Positions 6,745-14,262 of a DNA stretch of 20,579 bases are shown in pieces. Position 1 is the stretch's first letter; every line of letters begins with the position of its first letter. The translations under genes were made by a program, and so were the position numbers. Under the pieces are notes generated by a model that was given only the letters and a program-made list of their open reading frames with translations, was not told the origin of the DNA and did not search any database. Source of the stretch: Nitrospinota bacterium (GTDB lineage: Bacteria > Nitrospinota > Nitrospinia > UBA9942); the NCBI GenBank assembly GCA_003489165.1, contig DNJG01000163.1, forward strand, positions 1 to 20,579, given 5' to 3'.

Positions 6745-7344
6745 ATGATTAAAGCCATCATTTCAGATTTGGGCAGGGTTATTTTAGACTTTGACCATAA
6801 AATAAGCATATCTAAACTGGTTAATTTAATAAACATTCCAGCAGAGGAATTAAATGTTTTTATCTATCAATCAAAGATAGATATAGCCTTTGACAATGGA
6901 GAGATTTCTGCAGAGGAATTTTATAGGTATCTGGACGGTCGTTTTAATTTCGACATTTCCTTTAATGAGTTCAAAGAAATATTTACTGATATATTTACAT
7001 TAAAAAAAGATGTGGCTGATTTACTGACTGAATTAAAGAAAAAATATATACTATGCCTCCTTTCAAATACAAATGCCTTTCATTATGAGTTCTGTGGGAG
7101 AAAATTTAATATACTGAAAATATTTGACTATCATGTATTATCTTATAAAATCCACGTAATGAAACCCCATCCGAAAATATATAGGGAGGCTGTAAAATTA
7201 TGTGGTGTAAAACCGGAAGAATGTGTATATATTGATGATATAGAGGAATTCGCCAACGCCGCATCTCACCTGAAAATAAACTTAATCCATTATAAGGGGA
7301 CAGATACCCTTAAAAAGGAATTGAAAAAACTGAATGTAATTTAA
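6745..7344 (+). CDS. HAD-superfamily phosphatase (HAD-IA type)
   Basis: A 199-residue cytosolic hydrolase of the haloacid dehalogenase superfamily, probably a small phosphomonoesterase; substrate unknown. The four HAD motifs are in order: nucleophile Asp8 in ISDLGRV, Ser/Thr motif LLSNTN (105-110), Lys140 in MKPHPKIY, and the acidic pair Asp164-Asp165 in YIDDIEE. A helical cap lies at about 18-85. The usual DxD first motif reads D-L-G, so the general-acid Asp position is Gly, as in the glucose-1-phosphatase-like YihX group. Start is ATG at 6745 without a clear ribosome-binding site. It is the first gene of a tight run: rsmE starts 7 bases after its stop. Confidence 0.85.
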   Translation: MIKAIISDLGRVILDFDHKISISKLVNLINIPAEELNVFIYQSKIDIAFDNGEISAEEFYRYLDGRFNFDISFNEFKEIFTDIFTLKKDVADLLTELKKKYILCLLSNTNAFHYEFCGRKFNILKIFDYHVLSYKIHVMKPHPKIYREAVKLCGVKPEECVYIDDIEEFANAASHLKINLIHYKGTDTLKKELKKLNVI

Positions 7345-7351
7345 CCTAATT

Positions 7352-8098
7352 ATGAAGAAGATTAATCGTTTTTTTGTAGGCAGAGATTCTATTACAGATA
7401 GCCATGTAAAAATAACAGGGGATGATGCAGAGCAGATCAGAAAAGTTTTGCGAATGAAGGAAGGAGAGGAGATATTTGTCTTAGATGGGCATGGTTGGGA
7501 ATATAAAGTTCAGTTGACTGAGATTAAGAAAAGGAGTGTAATGGGGGAAATAAAATCTAAGGATTTTAAAACAGAAGACTCAAGAATTAAAATCATACTC
7601 GGTCAGGGGATACCAAAGGGAGAGAAAATGGATTTTATTGTCCAGAAGGCAACAGAGCTTGGTGTAACTGAGATTGTCCCTCTAAAAATGGAAAGATGTG
7701 TGGTTAGAATAAAAGATGAGGGAATAGACAAAGTTAAAAGATGGCAGAGGATTGCAAAAGAATCGTCTGAGCAGTCATTGAGAAGATTCATACCTTCAAT
7801 CAATACAATATATGATTTAAAGCATTTTTGTGATAAATATAAAGATACAGATTTAAAGATAGTTTTCTATGAGGAGGAGAAAAAAAAGGGATTAAAAAAA
7901 TTCCTGAATGAAAAAGGAGAGGTTAAATCAATATCAATCATTGTAGGACCTGAAGGTGGATTGAGTGAGAAGGAGATTGAAATAGCCAATTCTTATGGGT
8001 TCATTTCAGCAGGTCTTGGTCAGAGGATTTTAAGGACAGATACAGTGGCATTAAGTGCATTAAGCATAATACAATTTTTATATGGAGATTTAGGTTAA
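7352..8098 (+). CDS. rsmE: 16S rRNA m3U1498 methyltransferase RsmE
   Basis: Methylates N3 of U1498 in the 16S rRNA decoding region using S-adenosylmethionine. The 248-residue length is normal. The N-terminal PUA-like RNA-binding part starts NRFFVG and includes HVKITGDDAEQIRKVLRM (about 18-35). The C-terminal SPOUT (trefoil-knot) domain shows the SAM-binding loops VGPEGG (198-203) and LGQRILRTDT (222-231). ATG at 7352 follows the HAD stop by 7 bases and purH starts 15 bases after its stop, so the three are probably co-transcribed. No strong ribosome-binding site precedes this start, which suggests translational coupling to the HAD gene. Confidence 0.95.
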   Translation: MKKINRFFVGRDSITDSHVKITGDDAEQIRKVLRMKEGEEIFVLDGHGWEYKVQLTEIKKRSVMGEIKSKDFKTEDSRIKIILGQGIPKGEKMDFIVQKATELGVTEIVPLKMERCVVRIKDEGIDKVKRWQRIAKESSEQSLRRFIPSINTIYDLKHFCDKYKDTDLKIVFYEEEKKKGLKKFLNEKGEVKSISIIVGPEGGLSEKEIEIANSYGFISAGLGQRILRTDTVALSALSIIQFLYGDLG

Positions 8099-8113
8099 TT
8101 TTAGGAGGTATTT

Positions 8114-9664
8114 GTGAGTAAGATTCAGAGGGCATTGGTAAGTGTTTCAAAGAAGGACGGGCTTTTAGATTTTGCAAAAGGGTTAAATGAGATGGGGGTG
8201 GAGATACTCTCAACAGGAGGAACAGCAAAAATATTAAAGGATAATAATATTCCGGTTATTCAGGTTTCTGACTATACAAAATTCCCTGAGATTATGGATG
8301 GGAGGGTTAAGACACTTCATCCATTGATTCACGGGGGGCTTCTTGGAAAGAGGGATGATAAAAAGCATGTTGAGGAGATGAAGAAACATGGAATAAAGCC
8401 TATAGATATGGTTGTTGTAAATCTCTATCCCTTTGAGGAGACCATATCAAAAAATGGAGTAACCCTTGATGAGGCAATAGAGAATATTGATATTGGTGGT
8501 CCTTCAATGCTTCGCTCATCTGCAAAGAATTTTCAGGATGTGGCAGTTGTAGTTGACTCTGATGATTATGAGGATATATTGGCTGAGATGAAAGAAAACG
8601 ACGGTGACCTTAGTTACGATACAAAGATGAAACTTTCTGTAAAGGCATTTAAACATACTGCCCGATACGACAGCCTCATCTCAAAATATCTTGAGAGTAA
8701 GGTTGAAGGGGAGGGCTTCCCTTCAATTTTAAATCTACAATATGAAAAGATTACTGACTTGAGGTATGGAGAGAATCCACATCAGAAGGCTTCATTCTAT
8801 GAAAATATCGGGCTTAATAAGGGGACTCTTTCAAAGGCAAAACAGCTTCACGGAAAAGAGCTTTCATATAACAATATACTTGACCTTAATGCAGCATTGG
8901 AATTGGTGAGAGAATTTGATGAGACTGCAGCAGTAATTATAAAACATACGAATCCATGTGGTGTTGCTACTGGTAATAGCCTTGTACAAGCCTATAGAAA
9001 AGCGAGGGAGACAGACCCTCTATCAGCATTTGGCGGAATAATCGCATTTAACAAGAATGTTGATGAGGATACTGCAAAGGAGATTGCCTCAACTTTTATT
9101 GAGGCTGTGATCGTCCCTGATTATGACGATTCTGCTCTTGCCATATTAAAAGAGAAGAAAAATATAAGGCTCCTTAAGTTGCCTGATTTTAATAAAAAGG
9201 CTGAAAAGGAATATGATTTAAGAACTGTCAGCGGCGGGATTTTATTGCAGGATAAGGATTCCGTTACACTAAATGAAGATAATCTCAAGATTGTAACAAA
9301 CAGACAGCCGACAGAAAAGGAATGGACTGCGATGAGGTTTGCATGGAAGGTGGCAAAGCATGTAAAGTCCAATGCAATTATTTATGCTGCTGATAATGAA
9401 ACTGTAGGTATAGGTGCAGGGCAGATGAGCCGTGTAGATTCATCAAAACTTGCAGCAATGAAGGCAAATAAACCTATAGAGGGGACAGCAATGGCATCAG
9501 ATGCCTTTTTCCCTTTTAGAGATAGTGTAGATGAGGCTGCAAAGGTCGGTGTAACGGCGATTATCCAGCCCGGCGGCTCAGTAAAGGATGAGGAAGTCAT
9601 TGCCGCAGCCAATGAGCATAATATTGCAATGGTATTTACAGGGATACGGCATTTCAGACATTGA
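8114..9664 (+). CDS. purH: Bifunctional AICAR transformylase / IMP cyclohydrolase
   Basis: Catalyses the last two steps of IMP synthesis: formyl transfer from 10-formyl-THF to AICAR, then ring closure. The 516 residues are a normal length. The N-terminal cyclohydrolase domain (about 1-195) shows ILSTGGTAK (31-39) and DGRVKTLHP (62-70). The transformylase domain shows RYGENPHQ (217-224) and the catalytic Lys277-His278 in KHTNPCG. It ends in the family-typical GIRHFRH. Start is GTG at 8114 with AGGAGG five bases ahead. It is third in the HAD-rsmE-purH run and intact, unlike the broken purL about 2.2 kb upstream. Its stop is one base from the stop of the convergent zinc-ribbon gene. Confidence 0.97.
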   Translation: MSKIQRALVSVSKKDGLLDFAKGLNEMGVEILSTGGTAKILKDNNIPVIQVSDYTKFPEIMDGRVKTLHPLIHGGLLGKRDDKKHVEEMKKHGIKPIDMVVVNLYPFEETISKNGVTLDEAIENIDIGGPSMLRSSAKNFQDVAVVVDSDDYEDILAEMKENDGDLSYDTKMKLSVKAFKHTARYDSLISKYLESKVEGEGFPSILNLQYEKITDLRYGENPHQKASFYENIGLNKGTLSKAKQLHGKELSYNNILDLNAALELVREFDETAAVIIKHTNPCGVATGNSLVQAYRKARETDPLSAFGGIIAFNKNVDEDTAKEIASTFIEAVIVPDYDDSALAILKEKKNIRLLKLPDFNKKAEKEYDLRTVSGGILLQDKDSVTLNEDNLKIVTNRQPTEKEWTAMRFAWKVAKHVKSNAIIYAADNETVGIGAGQMSRVDSSKLAAMKANKPIEGTAMASDAFFPFRDSVDEAAKVGVTAIIQPGGSVKDEEVIAAANEHNIAMVFTGIRHFRH

Positions 9665-9665
9665 T

Positions 9666-9980
9666 CTACTTCTTAAATACTGTGAACATCTTGTCAAGGA
9701 AGCCCTTGTCCTTTTGCTCTGCTTTTACCACTGTCTCCAGTTCCCCTGAATCAAGCCAAATTCCTTCACACCCTGAGCATTTGTCCACCTTAATACCTTT
9801 ATAATCTATCTCTATGAGATTCATACCGCACTTTGGACAGTGCATATGGTGAAGTTCCTTTAATTTTTTCCTTTCCTCCTCCACCATCTTCTTTCTTTTT
9901 TCTTCCTCTGTCTTTTTTCTTCTTTCAAACTCCTGTCGTGCAAAAAACTCTTCTTCCCTATCACTTGGTTTATCTATCAT
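9666..9980 (-). CDS. TFIIB-type zinc-ribbon protein
   Basis: A 104-residue protein: a charged, Lys/Glu-rich N-terminal helix (about 5-45, likely coiled coil) and then a zinc ribbon CPKC...CSGC followed by GIWLDSGELE, the pattern of the zf-TFIIB family of small bacterial proteins of unknown role. The open frame begins at 10007, but ATG at 9980 has GGAGG five bases ahead. It is the last gene of the tmk-holB-ricT run, 53 bases after ricT. Nucleic-acid or protein binding is plausible from the ribbon, but no function is known. A weak hairpin (CAAGG 9695-9699 with CCTTG 9704-9708) inside this gene could end the convergent purH transcript. Confidence 0.8.
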   Translation of the reverse strand: MIDKPSDREEEFFARQEFERRKKTEEEKRKKMVEEERKKLKELHHMHCPKCGMNLIEIDYKGIKVDKCSGCEGIWLDSGELETVVKAEQKDKGFLDKMFTVFKK

Positions 9981-10033
9981 ACAGTCCTCCATTGAATATG
10001 AATGCATGAACTAACAAAAACTTAATCGAAGTA

Positions 10034-10855
10034 TCATTTATTTACTTTCATGTCAACATCCATTTTTTTTCCATCTTCTAACTCCACAATTGCCATTTCC
10101 TGAAGCAAGTTAATCTTAACCACTCTGCCTTTTCCATCAGGGGTATCCAAAATAGCCCCAAGTTTCGGACAGGTTCTCTTGAGGTTTTTATATGTTTCAT
10201 GCTCATACACAAGACAACACATAAGCCTTCCGCAAACACCCGATATCTTTACAGGGTTCAGTGCAAGGTTCTGGTCTTTTGCCATCTTGATTGATACAGG
10301 TTCAAATTCCTTTAAAAAACTCGCACAACACAAGTTTCTGCCGCATGGACCACAGCCTCCTATCATCTTTGCCTCATCCCGTAAGCCTATCTGCCTCATT
10401 TCAATCTTTATTTTAAAGTGATACGCCAAATCCTTTACCAACTCCCTGAAATCTACCCTCTCCTCAGATGTGTAATAGAAAACCGCCTTTTGTGCATCAA
10501 AGCTGAAATCTACATTTACAAGTTTCATCTGCATTTCCTTCTCACGAATCTTGCTCTGACAGAGGTCAAATGCCTCTCTTCCCAACACCTCGTTCTTCTC
10601 CACCTGATTAATATCTTCCTGTGTAGCCTTCCTCACAACATTCTTAAGCGGCCTCTTGACCAAACCTTGTAAAATCTTCCTGCGGGCAATTGATACAATG
10701 CCTAACTCAATGCCTTTATCAGTTTCTATTATGCAGCTATCCCCCACCCTTATTGAGAAGTCATTAGCTTTAAAGTCATAGATCTTACCGCTGCTTTTAA
10801 ACCTCACGCCTATAACAAAAATTGATGAATCATTTGTATTATTTAAATCTGTCAT
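10034..10855 (-). CDS. ricT: PSP1-domain protein RicT/YaaT
   Basis: A 273-residue protein of the RicT (YaaT) family. In Bacillus RicT joins RicA and RicF in an iron-sulfur complex that promotes RNase Y-dependent mRNA maturation; in most other bacteria the role is not established. The PSP1 domain (about 60-145) is followed by the conserved cysteine block GGCGPCGRNLCC (about 167-178) and GVCGRLMCC (about 206-214), matching the cluster-binding cysteines. The ATG overlaps the holB stop (ATGA, 10852-10855) and has GGAGG six bases ahead within holB, so translation is coupled. The tmk-holB-ricT order is a common bacterial arrangement, which supports the call. Confidence 0.93.
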   Translation of the reverse strand: MTDLNNTNDSSIFVIGVRFKSSGKIYDFKANDFSIRVGDSCIIETDKGIELGIVSIARRKILQGLVKRPLKNVVRKATQEDINQVEKNEVLGREAFDLCQSKIREKEMQMKLVNVDFSFDAQKAVFYYTSEERVDFRELVKDLAYHFKIKIEMRQIGLRDEAKMIGGCGPCGRNLCCASFLKEFEPVSIKMAKDQNLALNPVKISGVCGRLMCCLVYEHETYKNLKRTCPKLGAILDTPDGKGRVVKINLLQEMAIVELEDGKKMDVDMKVNK

Positions 10856-11907
10856 CTGTAACCTCCAGCTATGTTCAGCATCATTACCTCTATCGCCAGT
10901 TGGTGGTTTGCATTTCTATCCAATAGAGATTTTGTCTGCTGAACAGAGTCAACCATATTCAAAATATTGTGTATATGCAACCCATCTGAAAACCCCCTGA
11001 TTTTATCACTTACATCTTTATTTATAACATTTTCATCTGTTCCAATTCCCTTAATTGCCACTGCATCCCTCAATAGATCAGCCACCAAATCTAAAAACTG
11101 AGGGAGCTTATCTTTATCACTTGAAAGCCTTTTGGATTCTGTGAATACATACTCCAAATCTCCTTTAATAGAAGACCCGAGCAATTTCAGTGCATCCTCC
11201 CTGAACTTGCAGAACGACTCATAATCCATAGAAAGTGCACTCCCCAATCTCCCTTTAGACAGGCTTGACAAGGTTGAGGCATCATTTTCACTGAATTTGT
11301 AATTTTTAATCAGTATCTCTTTTATGTGCTCATCAGAAAGAGGATTGAACTTGATTACCTGGCACCGGGAGACAACAGTCGGAAGAAGTGAATGCGTATT
11401 TGATGTTATGAGAATTATAACGGTTTCTCCGAGAGGCTCCTCCAATGTCTTGAGAAATGAATTTAATGCCTCACGTGTCATATCCTCTGCATTATCTATT
11501 ATAGCCAGCTTCTTTTTCCCCTCATACGATTTTAAAGACAGCCTCCTCTGAAGCTCTCTTATGGCTCCTATTTTAATTGATTTACTCTCTTTATCCTTAT
11601 CCTCATCTCCAAAATCCCTTTTAATATCGCTTATTGTATTTATTTTAGTATTTTCATCCCCTTTTCTAATGATAATTAAATCAGGGTGATTCAAACTGTT
11701 AATTTTTTTACATGATAGACACTCCTCACAACAATCTTCTTTTCCATTAATGCAGTTAAGTGCCTTTGCAAAGGTCAGAGCAGTAAGTTTCTTACCCACC
11801 TCTTCAGGTCCTGCAAAAATATAGGCATGGGAAATATTCCCCTTGATTAGACTGTTTATCAGTATCTTTTTTGCCCTCTCTTGTCCGAGAATATTGTTAA
11901 AACTCAT
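10852..11907 (-). CDS. holB: DNA polymerase III delta' subunit
   Basis: Part of the clamp loader that places the sliding clamp on DNA. The 351-residue protein has an AAA+ N-terminal domain with FNNILGQ (3-9), a P-loop-like GPEEVGKK (33-40), a zinc-binding cysteine set (Cys52, 60, 63, 66) and the SRC motif in VVSRCQVIKF. The P-loop ends in GKK rather than GKT/S, in line with delta' often being a poor ATPase. The ATG at 11907 is itself the first three bases of the last unit of a heptamer array, and no Shine-Dalgarno sequence can be seen. The next in-frame ATG upstream (11928) runs into TGA in the array, so 11907 is the only reasonable start. Confidence 0.93.
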   Translation of the reverse strand: MSFNNILGQERAKKILINSLIKGNISHAYIFAGPEEVGKKLTALTFAKALNCINGKEDCCEECLSCKKINSLNHPDLIIIRKGDENTKINTISDIKRDFGDEDKDKESKSIKIGAIRELQRRLSLKSYEGKKKLAIIDNAEDMTREALNSFLKTLEEPLGETVIILITSNTHSLLPTVVSRCQVIKFNPLSDEHIKEILIKNYKFSENDASTLSSLSKGRLGSALSMDYESFCKFREDALKLLGSSIKGDLEYVFTESKRLSSDKDKLPQFLDLVADLLRDAVAIKGIGTDENVINKDVSDKIRGFSDGLHIHNILNMVDSVQQTKSLLDRNANHQLAIEVMMLNIAGGYR

Positions 11908-11959
11908 AGTTCATAGCTCATGGTTCATAATCTTTGCTATGAGCTATCAGCTATCAGCT
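11901..11959 (-). repeat. Heptamer array spanning the tmk stop and holB start
   Basis: Read on the minus strand from 11959: AGCTGAT, AGCTGAT, AGCTCAT, AGCAAAG, three linking bases, then ATGAACC, ATGAGCT, ATGAACT, ATGAGTT. The tmk stop TGA (11949-11947) lies inside the second unit and the holB start ATG (11907-11905) opens the last one. The 39-base intergenic gap is thus entirely repeat. Confidence 0.85.
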
Positions 11960-12597
11960 TTAAGTAAATGGCCTTCAACAAGTTTAACTATCTCTTTGTG
12001 CACTTCTTCTATCCCTCTGTTTGCATCTGTCAGTTTTACCCTTTCAGATTCTTCTGAGGCAATTTTCAAAAAGCCTTCTCTCACCTTCTGATGAAATTCC
12101 AATGCCTCTTCTTCAAATCTGCCCTCCGCTGCCTTCTGCCGTCTTCTTTTAATATTTCGCCCTTTTGCCCTTCCTAAACCTGTCTTCACATCCAAATCCA
12201 GCAGAATAGTAAGGGCAGGTTTTATTCCATTTGAGGCTATTCTGTTTAATTCTTTTATTATCCCCTTATCAATTCCCCTTCCGTATCTCTGATAGGCAAT
12301 GGTTGAATCTGTAAAACGGTCGCAAAGGATAATATCTTTATCACTACTTTTTTCTCTTAGCTCTTTTATTAATTGAGCCCTGCATGCCTCGTATAAAAAC
12401 AGCTCTGTAATTTCACTCATCCCTTTATTATCAGGGTTAAGGAGTACCATCCTTATCTGGTCTCCAATCAGTGTCCCGCCAGGCTCTCTTGTCTCATGTA
12501 TAGTATAACCTTTTTTGCGAAGGTAATCTCCAAGTAATTTTATCTGAGTTGTCTTCCCACACCCCTCTATTCCTTCAAATGTAATTAATTTTTTCAT
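11947..12597 (-). CDS. tmk: Thymidylate kinase
   Basis: Phosphorylates dTMP to dTDP with ATP, in the cytoplasm. The 216-residue length is normal. It shows the P-loop FEGIEGCGKTT (7-17), REPGGT (37-42), the DRF motif CDRFTDSTIAYQ (92-103) and the LID region at about 143-163. In the LID, residues 151-159 (RRRQKAAEG) are coded by a degenerate heptamer array and separate GRNIK from RFEEEALEF, which are adjacent in typical homologs, so this is an in-frame insertion next to the active site. The last residues (KADS) are also coded by a repeat. The open frame starts at 12642, but ATG at 12597 begins the conserved KLITFEG; the extra upstream codons are repeat. First gene of the tmk-holB-ricT run. Confidence 0.95.
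   Translation of the reverse strand: MKKLITFEGIEGCGKTTQIKLLGDYLRKKGYTIHETREPGGTLIGDQIRMVLLNPDNKGMSEITELFLYEACRAQLIKELREKSSDKDIILCDRFTDSTIAYQRYGRGIDKGIIKELNRIASNGIKPALTILLDLDVKTGLGRAKGRNIKRRRQKAAEGRFEEEALEFHQKVREGFLKIASEESERVKLTDANRGIEEVHKEIVKLVEGHLLKADS
12118..12145 (-). repeat. Degenerate heptamer array in the tmk LID
   Basis: On the minus strand: AAGACGG, CAGAAGG, CAGCGGA, GGGCAGA, four 7-base units related to CAGAAGG. They code residues about 151-160 of thymidylate kinase, in the LID segment that closes over ATP. Confidence 0.65.
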
Positions 12598-12603
12598 TTT
12601 TAA

Positions 12604-12631
12604 CCTAAACTCACAGCTCTTAACTCCTAAC
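12604..12631 (-). repeat. Degenerate heptamer array before tmk
   Basis: On the minus strand: GTTAGGA, GTTAAGA, GCTGTGA, GTTTAGG, ending 6 bases before the tmk ATG. The last unit provides the only AGG near the start and may serve as a weak ribosome-binding site. Confidence 0.6.
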
Positions 12632-12706
12632 TGAAGGCACATGATCTCTCGCCTCTTGAACCCTTATTGCTTATGGTCAATATCTCTGTCTTCAACATAT
12701 TATTAA

Positions 12707-12734
12707 ATTATCACGGTTTATAAGGATTCGGCAA
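12707..12734 (-). promoter_or_regulatory. Promoter candidate for the tmk operon
   Basis: On the minus strand TTGCCG (12734-12729) and GATAAT (12712-12707) with a 16-base spacer and a T before the -10. It lies about 110 bases ahead of tmk in the 278-base gap 12598-12875, which holds no gene that I can see. Confidence 0.3.
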
Positions 12735-12875
12735 GGGCATTTTAAAACGAGGGAAGTGGTTAATTTATTTTGTCTGTAGAGTATATTTTGAAAGTTAATT
12801 CACCAATATTCCCATTTTTGCCTCAAAGAGGTTTAAGAGAGTTAATAAAAACTTTTCCCATTGCTATTTTCCCTT

Positions 12876-13817
12876 TCAGCCTGCCCACTCCTTATATATT
12901 CCGGCACTCTCATGACACTTTATACATCCCTTCTTAGCCTGCTCCTCTGTAACTACCCATGAATGGAGTTTGTGGCACTCTCCACAATTAATATTCATAA
13001 CCTTCATATGGAGTTCATGTTTTCCTGTATTAACAATATCACCATGACAGTTTATGCACTCACTCCAGTCAGGTCTTGCCTTCTCATGCGGTATATGGCA
13101 GGCATAGCAGTCAAATTGATGTTTAGAATCGGCAGGTATATTAATCTTAATGGCAGCCTTAATTTTCTCTGGAGACGGCGTAAAGTGTTTTACATCTAAT
13201 CTCTCTTCTCTAATCAGTTGAACTCTTATCTCATCGCTCCCGTGACAGAAGAGGCACTTCTCCCTTTCAGGTCTCAAATCTTTAGTGCGGTCACTGTGGC
13301 AATTTAGGCAGGCAAGCTCCACCATCCCTGCTCCATGCACCTCTTTTCCCTCATGGCACATAACACAGAACCTCTCCTCTGGAAGAAACTCGTGTGTTTT
13401 ATATCCATGACACTTAGAGCATTCTATCTTCTTTTCAAAACCGTGTTTTTCGTGGAATTGTGATGCCCTGATTGATACTGCTTGAGGATATTTTTCATCC
13501 CTCTCAAGGTGGCATTGAATACAGAATTTTCCTGCAACAATTATTTTGCCATGCCTTGGAGGAACTGACTCTGGTCTCTGAACTATAAAACTGTAAAAAA
13601 GATGGGCACCCTCTTGCGGGGATATGTGATGGCAATCATGGCAATTTACCCCTACATGGACACTCTTCTCCCATGAAGCAAAGGCAGTCTCCATTATGTG
13701 GCAGGATTTGCAAAATATAGGGTCATTTTCTAAATAGTCATAAACCCTGTAAGAGACAATACCGCCGCCTATCAAGAGGAGCAATGCAAGAATCAAAACA
13801 AGAACTCTGCTTTTCAT
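12876..13817 (-). CDS. Membrane-anchored 11-heme cytochrome c with NapC/NirT-like head
   Basis: A 313-residue multiheme cytochrome with eleven CXXCH motifs: CKSCH, CHDCH, CIQCH, CSKCH, CVMCH, CLNCH, CLFCH, CYACH, CINCH, CGECH, CIKCH. A single hydrophobic segment (about 5-22) without an evident cleavage site anchors it to the inner membrane. The first motif continues as CKSCHIM and is followed by SVH and then CHDCHH (36-63), the signature of the NapC/NirT/NrfH quinol-oxidising family, so electrons probably enter from menaquinol. The other nine hemes would form a periplasmic wire. The ATG at 13817 is preferred over a TTG six codons upstream; neither has a clear ribosome-binding site. It is divergent from the PadR gene. 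The terminal partner is not shown by the sequence; the nearby outer-membrane cytochrome is a candidate. Confidence 0.9.
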   Translation of the reverse strand: MKSRVLVLILALLLLIGGGIVSYRVYDYLENDPIFCKSCHIMETAFASWEKSVHVGVNCHDCHHISPQEGAHLFYSFIVQRPESVPPRHGKIIVAGKFCIQCHLERDEKYPQAVSIRASQFHEKHGFEKKIECSKCHGYKTHEFLPEERFCVMCHEGKEVHGAGMVELACLNCHSDRTKDLRPEREKCLFCHGSDEIRVQLIREERLDVKHFTPSPEKIKAAIKINIPADSKHQFDCYACHIPHEKARPDWSECINCHGDIVNTGKHELHMKVMNINCGECHKLHSWVVTEEQAKKGCIKCHESAGIYKEWAG

Positions 13818-13900
13818 TATGGCTAAAAGATACAAGATTTATTATACAGAATCAAGGCAAAAGCTATTCTTAATAAATATATTTGAAAATATTTGTATTA

Positions 13901-13930
13901 TTGTATTTCGTTATCGTTTTATGATATTAT
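13901..13930 (+). promoter_or_regulatory. Promoter candidate for the padR-tauE pair
   Basis: TTGTAT (13901-13906) and TATTAT (13925-13930) with an 18-base spacer, 35 bases before the PadR ATG, in the 148-base divergent gap to the 11-heme cytochrome gene. An AT-rich dyad, AAATAT-N8-ATATTT, lies just upstream and could be an operator. Confidence 0.35.
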
Positions 13931-13965
13931 CCCTGCCAGCACAACAGACTTTGAAATTATAAAAT

Positions 13966-14262
13966 ATGATTAGAGGTTTCTTTTTGGGTTTTATAAAGAT
14001 ACATATTTTGAATCATGCCTCAAAAGAGCCAGTGTATGGCTTGTGGCTTATTGAAGAGCTTGGACATCATGGATATAAGCTCAGTCCCGGGACACTATAT
14101 CCGATTCTTCACAAACTCGAAGAAGAAAGATTATTGAAGTCATATTCCGAAAATATAGGCGGAAAAATAAGAAAATACTACAAAACAACTTCAAAAGGAA
14201 TGAAAACATTATCAAAAGTTAAGGAAAAGATAAATGAGCTTGTAGAAGAGGTTATGGAATGA
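13966..14262 (+). CDS. PadR-family transcriptional regulator
   Basis: A 98-residue winged-helix DNA-binding protein of the short (PadR-s2 like) type. Helix-turn-helix and wing are seen in YGLWLIEEL, then YKLSPGTLYPILHKLEEERLL (split over about 40-62), and KIRKYYKTTSKG (about 67-78), with a C-terminal dimerisation helix. Such proteins usually repress their own operon or a divergent one. Its stop overlaps the start of the transporter gene by four bases, so both are co-expressed. Its position facing the 11-heme cytochrome gene makes control of that gene possible, though not shown. No clear ribosome-binding site precedes the ATG. Confidence 0.9.
   Translation: MIRGFFLGFIKIHILNHASKEPVYGLWLIEELGHHGYKLSPGTLYPILHKLEEERLLKSYSENIGGKIRKYYKTTSKGMKTLSKVKEKINELVEEVME

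Noticed and set aside
12829..12839. CCTC-AAA-GAGG as terminator of the 11-heme gene
   Set aside because: The stem is only four base pairs with no T-run on the relevant strand; chance is likely.
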